From assembly GCA_020348925.1 (NCBI GenBank), contig CP070758.1:3473737-3537736 (forward strand): a DNA stretch of 64,000 nt, written 5' to 3'. The notes beneath the pieces were generated by a model. That model saw nothing but the letters and a program-made list of their open reading frames with translations. It was not told where the DNA came from and ran no database searches. Within the stretch, counting starts at the first letter, position 1; every line of letters begins with the position of its first letter. This DNA is from Gemmatimonadota bacterium (lineage in GTDB: Bacteria; JBHIER01; G020348925). Positions 43,696 to 53,500 of the stretch are shown here, piece after piece. The position numbers and the translations under genes are program-made.

Positions 43696-46695
43696 TTACT
43701 TCATCAACACCATCCGCTTCGTCTCCGACCAATGGCTCCCAATTGACAACCGAAAAAAGTACACTCCACTGGGAACGTCATTTCCCTGCCCATCCCGCCC
43801 ATCCCAGGTGACCGTATAGTATCCGGGCTCCTGAACCTCATCCACCAAAGATCGTATCTCCTGTCCCAGGATATTATAAATTTTCAGGTTGGTGTGAACT
43901 GGAGATCCACTATCTGCTATCTGATATCTGATATCTGTAACCGGATTAAACGGATTCGGATAGTTCTGCTGAAGACTACACTCAACGGGTGTCAGGAACT
44001 CCGCCTTTAAAAGAGCCATCAACCTGTTGTAGTGCTCCGGTGTCACGTGAGGTTGTACCATCTTCAGAACCTCCCAGGTCTCGTCCGTCAGGTCCGTTTT
44101 GCAGGCACCAGGCACACACTCCCCGGTTCCCAGGATGACGTTAGCGATACCGATCAAATCCAGAAGATCGACATCACCATCACCGTTACAATCGGCCGCA
44201 ACGAGAGCACTCTCCCCCAATGACCAAATTCCCAGGATGTAGTTGACGGTTGTGACGATATCGAAAAGATCAACGATGCCGTCTCCGGTCACGTCCCCGC
44301 GGAGCACATCACACGCATCGCCTGTCCCGTCACCGTCACCGTCCTCCTGACCCGGATTAAACACATTCGGACAGTTATCGTCGACATCACACACACCATC
44401 CCCGTCACCATCCGAGCACAGATCACCGACATAACGGAGAACCTGAACGCCGACGCCCATCCGTTCGGAGACAGGAACTCCTGAAGATCCATTGAAACTG
44501 TATACTTGCCCAGGACCTTCAGGAAACCACGAGCAGTAGTACGTCGGCTCCACACCCAAACCGAGAAGGAGCTGTCCTCCGTCGGAAGCCATTGACAGAA
44601 CGCTTTCATGAAGCTCATCGACAGCGGTGCGCCAGATCAGATTTGACCAAGTTCCGTTGTAGGAAAAGAGCTGCGTTTCGGGCAAGCCAAAACCGCGCCA
44701 ATCCTTACTGTACCATAACAATCCCTGATACGACTCCATCTGCCAGATCTCCCTGTTTTCGAGATCGTAATCCAGACTCGTCGACCAATGCAGACCGTCG
44801 GACGTCCGGTGCATGCGACCGAGCCAGGCACTGGAATAGAGCTCCGCACCGTAGGCCTCAAAATCCCAGATACAGCTTCCGCCCAACTCGGCCACCTCCA
44901 CGAAACCCGTCCCGTCAAAGCGTCCGATATTGTCCACACCATGATCGCCCAGATAGAGCAAACCGTCCTTTTCCCACAGATACGAGCTGCGCACACCGGC
45001 CCAGTCCGGATAGTCCACAACCAGTATCCAATTGTGAGGACCCATGTATTTGTAGAGCCGCGCCCCACCCCCTGTGGTGCCGGCGTAGAGATTCCCCTGA
45101 TAGACGTCCAGCGTATTCACCATAAAATCCATATCATCGCCCACCAGCGTCCACACACAATCGCCGTCGTATCGCCACACCTGACCGATGGAATAGAAAC
45201 ACGGACTCCCGGACATCGTCCCGGCGTACAACGTGCCCTCGTAATCAACGAGGGCGAGCACGGAATACCCGAGCACAGGCGAAAGAGCATTCCAAGTACT
45301 GTCAGCATTATACTTGTAGACAACCCCGGGATATGTCCCTCCGGCGTAGAAGCCGCTCAGGGATGTGTCGTCCACACAGGGAGGAGGAGCCATGACTGAT
45401 AGCTCGAAATCAATTCCGAAGGTCGTGTCCGATTCCTGAACCGATACCAGAGTGGCCTCCCCCCAGTGCGATGCCTCGAAATAGAATTGCCCCTCGTATA
45501 TTGGGTCCCCGGACTCGCAGTCCCACCCCGGAGCTCCGACATAATAGCTCCCCGGGGGTAAAACACTTAAAACGTACTTTCCCGACGAATTCGTGCATGT
45601 TTCTGAATTTCGTTCTCCACTCACACTGAAAACGGTAACAAACGTGTTCGCAACAGGCGTCACTCCATCGCTCTCATAGACATAGCCAGAAAGAGACCCG
45701 CCTGTGCCCAATCTGAAGTCAATCCCGAAGGTCGTATCCGGAGCTTCCACCGAAACCGGCGTGGCATTCTCCCAATACGGAGTGTCGTCGTAATATTGGC
45801 TCAAATAGAGTCTCTCCCAGGTCAGACAATCCCAACCCGTGGCCTCCACATAGTAGATCCCCGAAGGCAAGGCATGGGCAGTATATCTGCCGGTAGAGTC
45901 GGTGCAGGCGTATGAATAATAGAAGAAATCTTCATCCAGGACATCAATTTCCGTGTTCGCAACGGGCGTCACACCATCGCGCTCGTAGACATGACCGGAT
46001 ATGCCCCCCATGAGAACAGGAACATCGGTTATGCTTACACAGTAATAATGCCCGGGTCCGCCCTCCGAGCCGTGGGAGAAATCCCGAACAAGAAGGTAAA
46101 ACGTTCCCGAATGAGGAAGTCTAAAATTCACGATCCGAGAATCCCAGCCGTCCGCGTCGTCGTTCTCCGCAAGGACTGTCGTGGTATCCGAATCGTACAG
46201 ATAGATATATGAGTCCAAGGACGATCCGAGAACGGAAGCATCAATATCAATGGTCACTTCATCTCCCTCGGAGCCCGAAAAACCGAAAATGTCGGTATCC
46301 CCTTGCGGATCTATGGTCAAATCACACAGGGAATCTCCGTAGGCGATCGGGGTCGCCTGATGAAAGAAGTCGTTGGGCTCGTAGTTGTCGATAGTGACCC
46401 CCGTCACCATGGTACTTTCGGAGCGGTGAACCTTCTTCGAGAAAACAGCCTCTCTCATTCTCATTTGTTGTTTCTTTCGAACGGCACTACCTATTCCAGG
46501 ACGTTCGTTCTTTATATCATTCGCTCTTCCATTGAACGTGCTGATATCCTCTTTTTGCTGTGTGAGTATGAATTCGATCTTCGCCGGTGCGCCGCAGTTT
46601 TTATGCATCCCCTTCTGGGAGGAGGCAGAGGCACAAAGGAGTATGAGCACCACGCCGATTCCAGACACAACATATTCGGGCTTCCGAAAAAACAT
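43696..46695 (-). CDS. large secreted PPC / regulatory-domain / dockerin protein with FlgD-like tail
   Basis: 999 residues. After the signal comes a pre-peptidase C-terminal (PPC) domain (NYEPNDFFHQATPI...GDTDIFGF...FYLLVRDFS, ~107-228). Two carboxypeptidase-regulatory-like domains follow (GHVYERDGVTPVANTEIDV, GYVYESDGVTPVANTFVTV, ~232-435), then a beta-propeller-like region with repeated LYAGT/YSGN strands (~445-750), a TSP3 repeat (DGDGDGVCDVDDNCP), a type I dockerin (GDVTGDGIVDLFDIVTTVNYIL...GDGDVDLLDLIGIANVIL) and the FlgD domain ending KRMVLMK. AAAGGAGG precedes the ATG. There is no catalytic motif, so it is probably a binding or scaffold-associated protein. Confidence 0.8.
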   Translation of the reverse strand: MFFRKPEYVVSGIGVVLILLCASASSQKGMHKNCGAPAKIEFILTQQKEDISTFNGRANDIKNERPGIGSAVRKKQQMRMREAVFSKKVHRSESTMVTGVTIDNYEPNDFFHQATPIAYGDSLCDLTIDPQGDTDIFGFSGSEGDEVTIDIDASVLGSSLDSYIYLYDSDTTTVLAENDDADGWDSRIVNFRLPHSGTFYLLVRDFSHGSEGGPGHYYCVSITDVPVLMGGISGHVYERDGVTPVANTEIDVLDEDFFYYSYACTDSTGRYTAHALPSGIYYVEATGWDCLTWERLYLSQYYDDTPYWENATPVSVEAPDTTFGIDFRLGTGGSLSGYVYESDGVTPVANTFVTVFSVSGERNSETCTNSSGKYVLSVLPPGSYYVGAPGWDCESGDPIYEGQFYFEASHWGEATLVSVQESDTTFGIDFELSVMAPPPCVDDTSLSGFYAGGTYPGVVYKYNADSTWNALSPVLGYSVLALVDYEGTLYAGTMSGSPCFYSIGQVWRYDGDCVWTLVGDDMDFMVNTLDVYQGNLYAGTTGGGARLYKYMGPHNWILVVDYPDWAGVRSSYLWEKDGLLYLGDHGVDNIGRFDGTGFVEVAELGGSCIWDFEAYGAELYSSAWLGRMHRTSDGLHWSTSLDYDLENREIWQMESYQGLLWYSKDWRGFGLPETQLFSYNGTWSNLIWRTAVDELHESVLSMASDGGQLLLGLGVEPTYYCSWFPEGPGQVYSFNGSSGVPVSERMGVGVQVLRYVGDLCSDGDGDGVCDVDDNCPNVFNPGQEDGDGDGTGDACDVLRGDVTGDGIVDLFDIVTTVNYILGIWSLGESALVAADCNGDGDVDLLDLIGIANVILGTGECVPGACKTDLTDETWEVLKMVQPHVTPEHYNRLMALLKAEFLTPVECSLQQNYPNPFNPVTDIRYQIADSGSPVHTNLKIYNILGQEIRSLVDEVQEPGYYTVTWDGRDGQGNDVPSGVYFFRLSIGSHWSETKRMVLMK

Positions 46696-46840
46696 AGGAA
46701 CCTCCTTTAAATCTCAAAGCTGTTTTGGCCTTTCTTCACATCTCCGACAACAATCATGTAACCAAGGGACGATAAGAGACTTCGAAAAAACGACGAGTTC
46801 CGTTACACCAGAACCGACGTTCTTGAAAATGCGTGTTCCA

Positions 46841-47020
46841 TTAATCCAGCAGTATTTTCAAAGCTTTATTATATTCCGCCATGGCCTGTTGATATTTCCC
46901 CTGTTGAATGAGCCGATCGCCAAGGGTGATGTGCCAATTCTCGTTTCTCTTCTTTCTTCTTTTCATGTTTCGAGGCTTTCCCCTCCTTTTCCCCACCCCG
47001 TTTTCTGCCGGACGTTCCAT
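46841..47020 (-). CDS. 59-residue protein with a single TPR motif
   Basis: A short frame with ATG at 47020 and GGAAGGG 7 bases upstream. The first half is basic (KRRGKPRNMKRRKKR). The second half is one well-formed tetratricopeptide unit (WHITLGDRLIQQGKYQQAMA..YNKAL). It is on the same strand as, and 145 bases before, the 999-residue secreted protein gene. A weak TTGGCA/TAAATT promoter pair lies just upstream (~47066-47094). No signal peptide is seen. It could be a genuine small protein or the end of a decayed TPR gene. Confidence 0.45.
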   Translation of the reverse strand: MERPAENGVGKRRGKPRNMKRRKKRNENWHITLGDRLIQQGKYQQAMAEYNKALKILLD

Positions 47021-47477
47021 GATCAGCCCTTCCTGAAAGAGACATTGAACACCAATGTCACATATAATTTAAATACAAGCGAAAGGAATGCCAAGATGCC
47101 AAAGAGTCTGATGTAAGCAAGTATCTTTTTGTTCAGCAGCCAATTACGGGGATACAGGTGTCATTAAAAAAGAGAAGGTACGGATGGACCATTCGCCGAA
47201 AATGGGTGATTTAGCCCAAATAAAGGGGACAGGCCACTTATTCTTTCTCTTACCCATGAAACGGGAAAGGATAGTCTGGGACGTCCCAAATACGCCATGG
47301 AATGAAGAAAAATCTGTGTCGTATTTGTGAGACAGGGAACAACAACACGCATCGAATCCGGTTGCGAAATTCCAATTGCACCTCTTTTGAGGCTTCATTG
47401 CTCCCAGTCGCATCTTTTACTGAACCCCATTCGAAAATCGTCGCCTGACAAAAGTGCCTGTCCTCTTACTGAGCAGG

Positions 47478-47514
47478 AAAAAACCGCCCCAGTCATCGGA
47501 CCAGGGCGGTTTTT
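47478..47514 (-). terminator. hairpin terminator of the 47543-49921 subtilase gene
   Basis: Arms AAAAACCGCCC / GGGCGGTTTTT with a T-run; bidirectional in appearance. Confidence 0.8.
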
Positions 47515-47542
47515 GCGGGGCGCGTTAACTGAAAATCAAGGT

Positions 47543-49921
47543 TTACTTCATCAGAATCATCTTATTCGTGGCCGTGAATTCACCGGCTGTGATCCTGTAA
47601 AAGTACACACCCGTGGGCACATGGGCGGCGTTCCAGGTGACGGTGTATATTCCAGCGGACTGACGTTCACTTACTAAAGTGGCCACATTCTGTCCGAGCA
47701 GATTATAGACCGCCACATGGACCATGCACTCAGTCGGAATACCGTAGCTGATATCCGTCTCCGGATTGAAGGGATTGGGATGGTTCTGGGCGAGTGAGAA
47801 ACCACCCGGAACCGGACCGACCGCCTTGGCCCCTCCGGCATAGATGGCATCGCTGGTCTCGCCAAGATCGCTCCGAAACGTATACCCGGCCACGACCACA
47901 TCGTCCACAGAGAAGTACCACCATCCGACGGGATCCTTGAGCTTGTCGGAATTACAGGTTCCCACACCTGTCTTCTTGGTCATAAAGACATCGGAATCGG
48001 TCGTCAAGCCGTCCCAGTGACTGGAAACTGACGCGCGAAAAACCGGATTGTTGGCCTGATCCCATATGAGTACTTCGGCCACCGCGTTGGTCGTCTTTCC
48101 TTTCGTTACCAGAGAGAGATCGATGCTCTTCACCCAGACATAGGGGGCGGGAGCTTCCTCGATGGTAAAGTAACCGTCGGACACATCCGACCCGACATTG
48201 CTCGCGGCATCGTATGCTTCCACTTTCACCAGACACGTCGTCGAAGGCGTGTTGGGTACGGTCCAGTCATAGGTGCCAGGATTTCCTGATAGGTTATCGA
48301 TGAGATCATAGTTTGAGCCGCCGTCATAGGAATAAAAGATGTCGGTCCGACTCACGCCCACATTATCCGTCGCATCCCAGGTGATGGTATGAACCTGACC
48401 GACGGTCCAGATCTCGCCGCCGTTGGGCGCAGTGACGGTCACCTCGGGCGGTATCGTGTCGGTCACCATAACGGCCAGAACCGCCTCATAGGCGTCGATG
48501 CATCCCCATCCGTAAGTGTTGTCCTCGCCCGCTGTCCCTTCGTCCCGGGCGGTATTCATCAGAACCTGCTTGATGATCTGCACGTCGGCATTGGGGTTGG
48601 CCTGTCTCATCAGGGCGACCACACCAGCCACGTGAGGACCGGCCATCGAGGTCCCGCTCATTCGTACATAGCCCCCATTATTGTATGAGGAGTAAACGTA
48701 AGACCCCGGTGCGACCACTTCCGGCTTGATGGTCACACCGTCGCAGTCCGAGGGCCCCCGGCTGCTGTAAGAGGCAATGGGATAGGGCCAGCCATAATTT
48801 TCGGCGTCCACTGCACCCACGGAGAAATTGACCGTGGACGTATTGCAGATATTGGCCGGTGATCTGTGGGTTTGCGCACTCGGCCCCTCGTTTCCGGCAC
48901 TGAATGTGACCACGACGCCCGCGGCCTCGCAGGCCTCGATCGCCGTTTGCCAGCGGTAGTCGCAGTCCTCGTAATCATAGCCGAAGCGCCCGTCGATTCC
49001 CCAGGAGTTCTGCACCACGTCCGGAACGTCGTCGGTGGTGCCGGGATCACCGTCCGGATCGGCAAACCACTGGAAAGCGCCCAGAACGTCGTTATCGAAC
49101 TCCGGGCCGACGCTCTGGTTGATGGAATTGTCAGCAATCCACTGCGCCTCCCAGGCGACGCCGACCGTATCACCGGTGGCATGTCCTGCCCCGCACATGG
49201 TCCCCATGGTATGCGTGCCGTGCCCATGGTTGTCCACAGGATACGTCGTTCCTCCTCCCAGAGCATCTCTCCAGCACTCCTGCCAGGGATGCCAGTTGCC
49301 TCTCCACCTATCGGTCAGGGCCGCGTGATCCCCATCCACACCCGTATCCATACCGCCGATCAGCCTGCCGGCCCCGGTATAACCCAGCTCATGCCACACC
49401 CTGTCCGCGTTGATGGCTCTGAGACTGTTGGTTACCCCTATGCCGAGAGTGGGAGAACCAGCCCTGACATCAACAGGATCGATCAATACGGCTCTGAAAT
49501 TGGACTCAACAGCCTCCACCTCCGGACGCTGAGCGATACCGTAAAGTTCGGTCTTCGTCGCGGAAACAACGACTAAGTTCATTAACCAGTAAGGCGTATA
49601 TCCTTTGACGACTCCTGCCTGCGCCTTGCTGTTGAGATAGCCCAGGAGGGTTGGCTGCGACCTGTCAGCCGCCTGCTGCAAAGCATGGATTACCCTTTCA
49701 TGCCTCACGCCCAGGGGAGCTCTCTCCGCCCGTAAGGCGTTATCCAGAGCCCTTATGTTTGGACGATCCGTGAGATAGACGATGGCAGAGGCAAAGTCGT
49801 CATCAGAGATTGTACCCAAATAGGCGGCAAAATTCGGCTCAATCTCTCCGGCAAAAACCGGGAGACTCAAAACAACTGCCGCTGCCCATAATACAACTGA
49901 GTTCAATACAAGCTTTTTCAT
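47543..49921 (-). CDS. secreted subtilisin-like serine protease (S8) with FlgD-like tail
   Basis: 792 residues. Signal peptide (LNSVVLWAAAVVLSLPVFAG), then an I9-like inhibitory propeptide (~28-140). The S8 catalytic domain follows, with D192 (GGMDTGVDGDH), H234 (HGHGTHTMGT), oxyanion N344 (SAGNEG) and S425 (MSGTSMAGPHVAG), ending near 490. An Ig-like domain (PNGGEIWTVGQVHTITWDATDNVG, ~497-590), a beta domain, and the FlgD sorting domain (AQNHPNPFNPETDISYGIP) ending NKMILMK complete it. It degrades extracellular protein. It is transcribed from a promoter ~380 bases upstream whose leader carries four GGGGGTGAT-like motifs. Confidence 0.92.
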   Translation of the reverse strand: MKKLVLNSVVLWAAAVVLSLPVFAGEIEPNFAAYLGTISDDDFASAIVYLTDRPNIRALDNALRAERAPLGVRHERVIHALQQAADRSQPTLLGYLNSKAQAGVVKGYTPYWLMNLVVVSATKTELYGIAQRPEVEAVESNFRAVLIDPVDVRAGSPTLGIGVTNSLRAINADRVWHELGYTGAGRLIGGMDTGVDGDHAALTDRWRGNWHPWQECWRDALGGGTTYPVDNHGHGTHTMGTMCGAGHATGDTVGVAWEAQWIADNSINQSVGPEFDNDVLGAFQWFADPDGDPGTTDDVPDVVQNSWGIDGRFGYDYEDCDYRWQTAIEACEAAGVVVTFSAGNEGPSAQTHRSPANICNTSTVNFSVGAVDAENYGWPYPIASYSSRGPSDCDGVTIKPEVVAPGSYVYSSYNNGGYVRMSGTSMAGPHVAGVVALMRQANPNADVQIIKQVLMNTARDEGTAGEDNTYGWGCIDAYEAVLAVMVTDTIPPEVTVTAPNGGEIWTVGQVHTITWDATDNVGVSRTDIFYSYDGGSNYDLIDNLSGNPGTYDWTVPNTPSTTCLVKVEAYDAASNVGSDVSDGYFTIEEAPAPYVWVKSIDLSLVTKGKTTNAVAEVLIWDQANNPVFRASVSSHWDGLTTDSDVFMTKKTGVGTCNSDKLKDPVGWWYFSVDDVVVAGYTFRSDLGETSDAIYAGGAKAVGPVPGGFSLAQNHPNPFNPETDISYGIPTECMVHVAVYNLLGQNVATLVSERQSAGIYTVTWNAAHVPTGVYFYRITAGEFTATNKMILMK

Positions 49922-49925
49922 TGCG

Positions 49926-50090
49926 ATATCCCCCCCAACATCTCTTAGAAAGGTTGACGCTTCCTGTTAACATACATTTTCATATGTCAACATCCCCCTC
50001 AGCCGGACAAAACACTTTTTTGAGATCACCCCCTCTTACAATTTGGGTTGACGGTGAAACAGGACTCCTCGCTCCGTTATCACCCCCCTT
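49926..50090 (-). promoter_or_regulatory. leader with four GGGGGTGAT-like motifs (subtilase 1)
   Basis: Reverse-strand motifs near 50083 (GGGGGGTGATAA), 50029 (GGGGGTGATCT), 49994 (GGGGGATGT) and 49931 (GGGGGGATAT), spaced 35-63 bases. They lie between promoter and start codon. The subtilase at 59463 has an equivalent set. Confidence 0.55.
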
Positions 50091-50306
50091 CTTGTGGAAT
50101 GGTTGTGACTCCCGGCCCGATTGACGAGGATCATGCGGCCGGAATATCCGTCAGGCGTGCGGAACAAAATCATCCCAACGTGAACGAAATACGCAGCATT
50201 CAAAAGTATTGTCGTCCGCGCCCTGTCTTGACAGCAACCCTAACTGCCAGAAATTCGTTTCGAGATCTGGTCGAGGTTAATCATATGTACGATGAAGTAT
50301 GAACAT

Positions 50307-50335
50307 AGTATATATCATTCACACAACCGTGTCAA
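50307..50335 (-). promoter_or_regulatory. promoter of the 47543-49921 subtilase gene
   Basis: Reverse strand: TTGACA (50335-50330), 17-base spacer, TATACT (50312-50307). The spacer shares GTGTGAA.GATA with the promoter at 57159, suggesting a common origin. Confidence 0.7.
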
Positions 50336-50364
50336 GAAGGAAAAGAGAACTTTTTTGAGCAACG

Positions 50365-50403
50365 AAAAAGCCGCCCCGGTTTCGAAACCGAAGCGGCCTT
50401 TTC
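50365..50403 (-). terminator. hairpin terminator of the giant carboxypeptidase gene
   Basis: Arms AAAAAGCCGC / GCGGCCTTTT with an inner CGGTTTCGAAACCG stem and T-run. It lies ~100 bases past the stop at 50501. Confidence 0.75.
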
Positions 50404-50457
50404 TGTCTCTGCTTTTAACCGAGAATTCTCGAAATTCCTGCCTCCGTGAGAAAATAG

Positions 50458-50490
50458 AGACTTCCCAAGTCCCCGAGACTTCGGAAGTCT
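50458..50490. repeat. AGACTTCC / GGAAGTCT palindrome
   Basis: Contains the AGACTTCGGAAGTCT unit (50476-50490) that recurs at 62242-62256 and, with changes, at 21659-21689. Confidence 0.6.
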
Positions 50491-50500
50491 GACCTCAAAT

Positions 50501-53500
50501 CTACTTCATGAGGACCATCTTGCGCACAGCGCTGAAATCACCTGCGGTGAGGATGCAAAAATAGACACCACTTGGCGCCGATTCCGCGTACCAGATGACC
50601 TCGTGGTGACCCGGTGTCATTTCTCTTTTGATGAGGGTTTCCACCTTCTGTCCCAAAACGTTGTAGACAGCAAGATCCACATCACATTCCCTCGGCAATT
50701 CAAATGCGATCTTTGTTTTGGGATTAAAAGGATTGGGATAATTCTGGGCCAGACTGTACGCTTTCGGAAGGGGTACAACCTTTGCCGTGGCGGTCAGCAT
50801 CGTTGCCTCATCAACTATGGCTTCAATGTCAAGAACAGCGCGGAACAACTCAGGGAAAGTTAATGCTACTTGAGAAAAATCCCGCTCACCGGCCGCAGCC
50901 ACCCTGATTTCGTCCCCGTCGGTCCGCCACTCGACCAGTGCACCGTCAATGTGGACGGACGCAGGTCTCAGATCAGCAGCATTTCTCAGAACCAGATCCA
51001 TCGCTGCCACCGGCTCGGAAAAAGTGAGGACGATCCCAGGATCGTTGATCTCAACCTCAATCCCGCCGGCGGCAATTTTCGGACCAGCCGATCCCGGCCA
51101 GTTCCTGCTCACGTCGCCCACGAGAACGGCATAAAAGTCCTGGTCCGGCACGTCATCCTTGATCGACACGGTACAGCGAACGGGTGGAAAGAAAAGCCAG
51201 CTGCCAATACTGTTCTCCGGTATCAGAGGCGCGTTCGTGTTTTGCGTGACGACATATTTCAGCAGTACCGAGGCGTCAAAGGCACTCACCGTCCCGTCAC
51301 CCGTCACATCCGCAGCCTCCAGCTGACAGGAATCCAGGGTCACAGCATTGCAGATGGTCCTCAAGATCATGGCAGCATCGTAGGAGGTGATGGTCTGAAT
51401 CCCGAGACCGCCCGCCTTCGAGGGGGTGACGCAATACTCCCCCGTCGACCCGTAGAGATGGTAAAACCAGTAGTCGCCGTTCTCATCCGTGGCATTCAGC
51501 ATCACCTCATCGATCAAACCGTCCAGGTCGACGTCCCAGGTCAAGGTCATGGCCACATCATCCACGGCCACGCCCGTCGAACAGTACGACACGCTCCCGC
51601 CAATCGCATGGCGGACGACGATGAATACGCCATCATCATGGCAGGCGGCGGGCTCACCCTCGTTGAACATGACATGATCGATACACAGATAGTTGCAGGC
51701 GCCCTCCTCAGCCTCGGGATCGATCCAGAACCCCACGTACAGCATGTCGTACCAGGTGCAGATGGGATCCGACTGGGGCAGCGGATAATTGCCGGCCATG
51801 GAGACGGCAATCGTGCCGCCCTCCTCATCTACGTCGTAGGTCAGCGCACCCCAGTTCTCCGTAATCAGACCTTCATTGCCCACTTCCCCCACCGTCATCA
51901 GCTCCGGATCGTAACACAGCACCAGCGTCACGGAAACAACGTCCAGATCGGCCAACGGCTCGTAGTCAGGATGGATCCGCACCGGAATCTCCAGCCACCC
52001 CCCGGCATGCCACGTCGTGTCCGGCCAGGCCACCAGAATCTCGCAATCCTCAACCACGATGGTGGTGGATACTGTATCGTAGAGCGGCTGGCCCGTCGTA
52101 TGCGTCGACATGGCGATGAAGTCGATGTCCAGGGTGTCGCACGCACCCAGCTTCAGCGGACGCCAGCAGAATTCCATGGAGGTCGAGCCCAGACCCCTGA
52201 CCGTATCCTCCCCGGCACCGTCGCACGGCTCAGGGTCCAGCTCCGACCACAGGACGATCGAGTCGTTGTCCGCATCCACGGCCACAATATCAAAACACTC
52301 CTCATACATCTCGTGGTAGTAAATTGTCTCATCCACCGCGGTCACCAGCTCCGGCGGACGGTTGACGATCACCATGCCCTCCTCGGCCGCAGTTTCCCAC
52401 GAACCCTCGTCGAAGAAGATCTCCTCAATGGTGATAAAACTCGTATCCCCCGGAGTTGCAGAGGCATCCACCCAGAAGCCGAAATTGACCAGACACCCGC
52501 CGCACTCGATCCCCTCAGAGGCATCCCCACCTCCGATGAGCCAGAACTGCACCGTGTCGTGAGCCCCTCCCTTGAAATGCCACTTGATGTCCCAGCCCGT
52601 CGAATCCAGACACGTGCTGTCATAGACCATGGTCGAATCGAACCAGACGACGGTCGTGTCAAAGGAGATCTCCCCGTACAGGGTGTTGACGTAGAGACCG
52701 CTCATATCATCGGAATAGAGACACACATCGAAATACGAATCGGGTTTTTGAATCACCAGCGGCGGCTCGATGCTCAGTGCCACCGTCGGATCGTCCCCGC
52801 TCTCCTCGATGACCAGGACGAACTCGTCGCTGTGAACCAAACTGTCCTCAGCTTCCCCGGTGACGCTCACGGTGTGGGCACCCAGAGGAGCGGCCATCGA
52901 CGAACGAAGAGTCAAGACCGAATTGATCGATCCGGAGGGCATCGGTGTGACCGGATCGGGGTAAAAGCTGGAGGTCACCCCGGCAGGTAATCCCTCAACA
53001 GTTAACTCGACGGCCTCATTGAAGCCAAGAAGTGAGGTAACTGTCGTCGCGACCAGCGTCCCCCCCCGCTGTAGCACAAAGGCCGTGTCCTGTGCAACCG
53101 TTAGGGTGAAATCCGGCGCATCGATCACCTTCAACCTCACCTCGGAGGTGTGACGCAGCATTCCGGTCTCGTCCATACCGAGAAGAATGAACGGATGGAT
53201 TCCCACCGGCGTCGTCGATGATGCCTCTACAATTAAGGTGGCATTCACCGATCCGGCCGGCGGCACCAGCACCGGATTGGGTCCGAAGCCGGCGATCAGA
53301 TTGCAGCACAGGTTGCACACACTCAGGCTCACCGGCCCGCTGAATCCACCCAATGAAATAACGGTCACTGTATACGTCGCAGTCTGACCCACTTCAACCA
53401 TTTCAGGACCCGATGCCATCGTGTTCTCCGTCTGCGTCGAAACCAATTTCGCACCAGGCGCCATCGGAAGAACAACAAGCTGCTCCTTCGGATGAGCTGA

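Larger units (their letters stand above)
46696..47542. other. 847-base region with one small gene, a terminator and repeat relics
   Basis: Apart from the 59-codon gene and the terminator listed separately, it contains a pair of inverted AAGNGGCCTGTCC-type motifs (47222-47240 and 47450-47469). Similar motifs are seen near transposase relics, and one also occurs at 2701-2725. I see no other gene. Confidence 0.5.

Noticed and set aside
35800-43700. Template repeat or reverse transcriptase of a diversity-generating retroelement
   Set aside because: I searched by eye for a second copy of the TACTGGTCGAGTACTAC segment and for a reverse transcriptase YxDD-type frame in this region and saw none. The DGR claim therefore rests on tails and avd relics only.
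47144-47413. Reverse open frame of 89 codons near the GGGGACAGGCCACTT motif
   Set aside because: Its translation shows no family resemblance. The region looks like repeat relics, so it was not called a gene.
50870-52990. Forward open frame of 706 codons
   Set aside because: It is antisense to the giant carboxypeptidase gene. Its His/Arg/Gly-rich composition is typical of the complement of acidic coding sequence.
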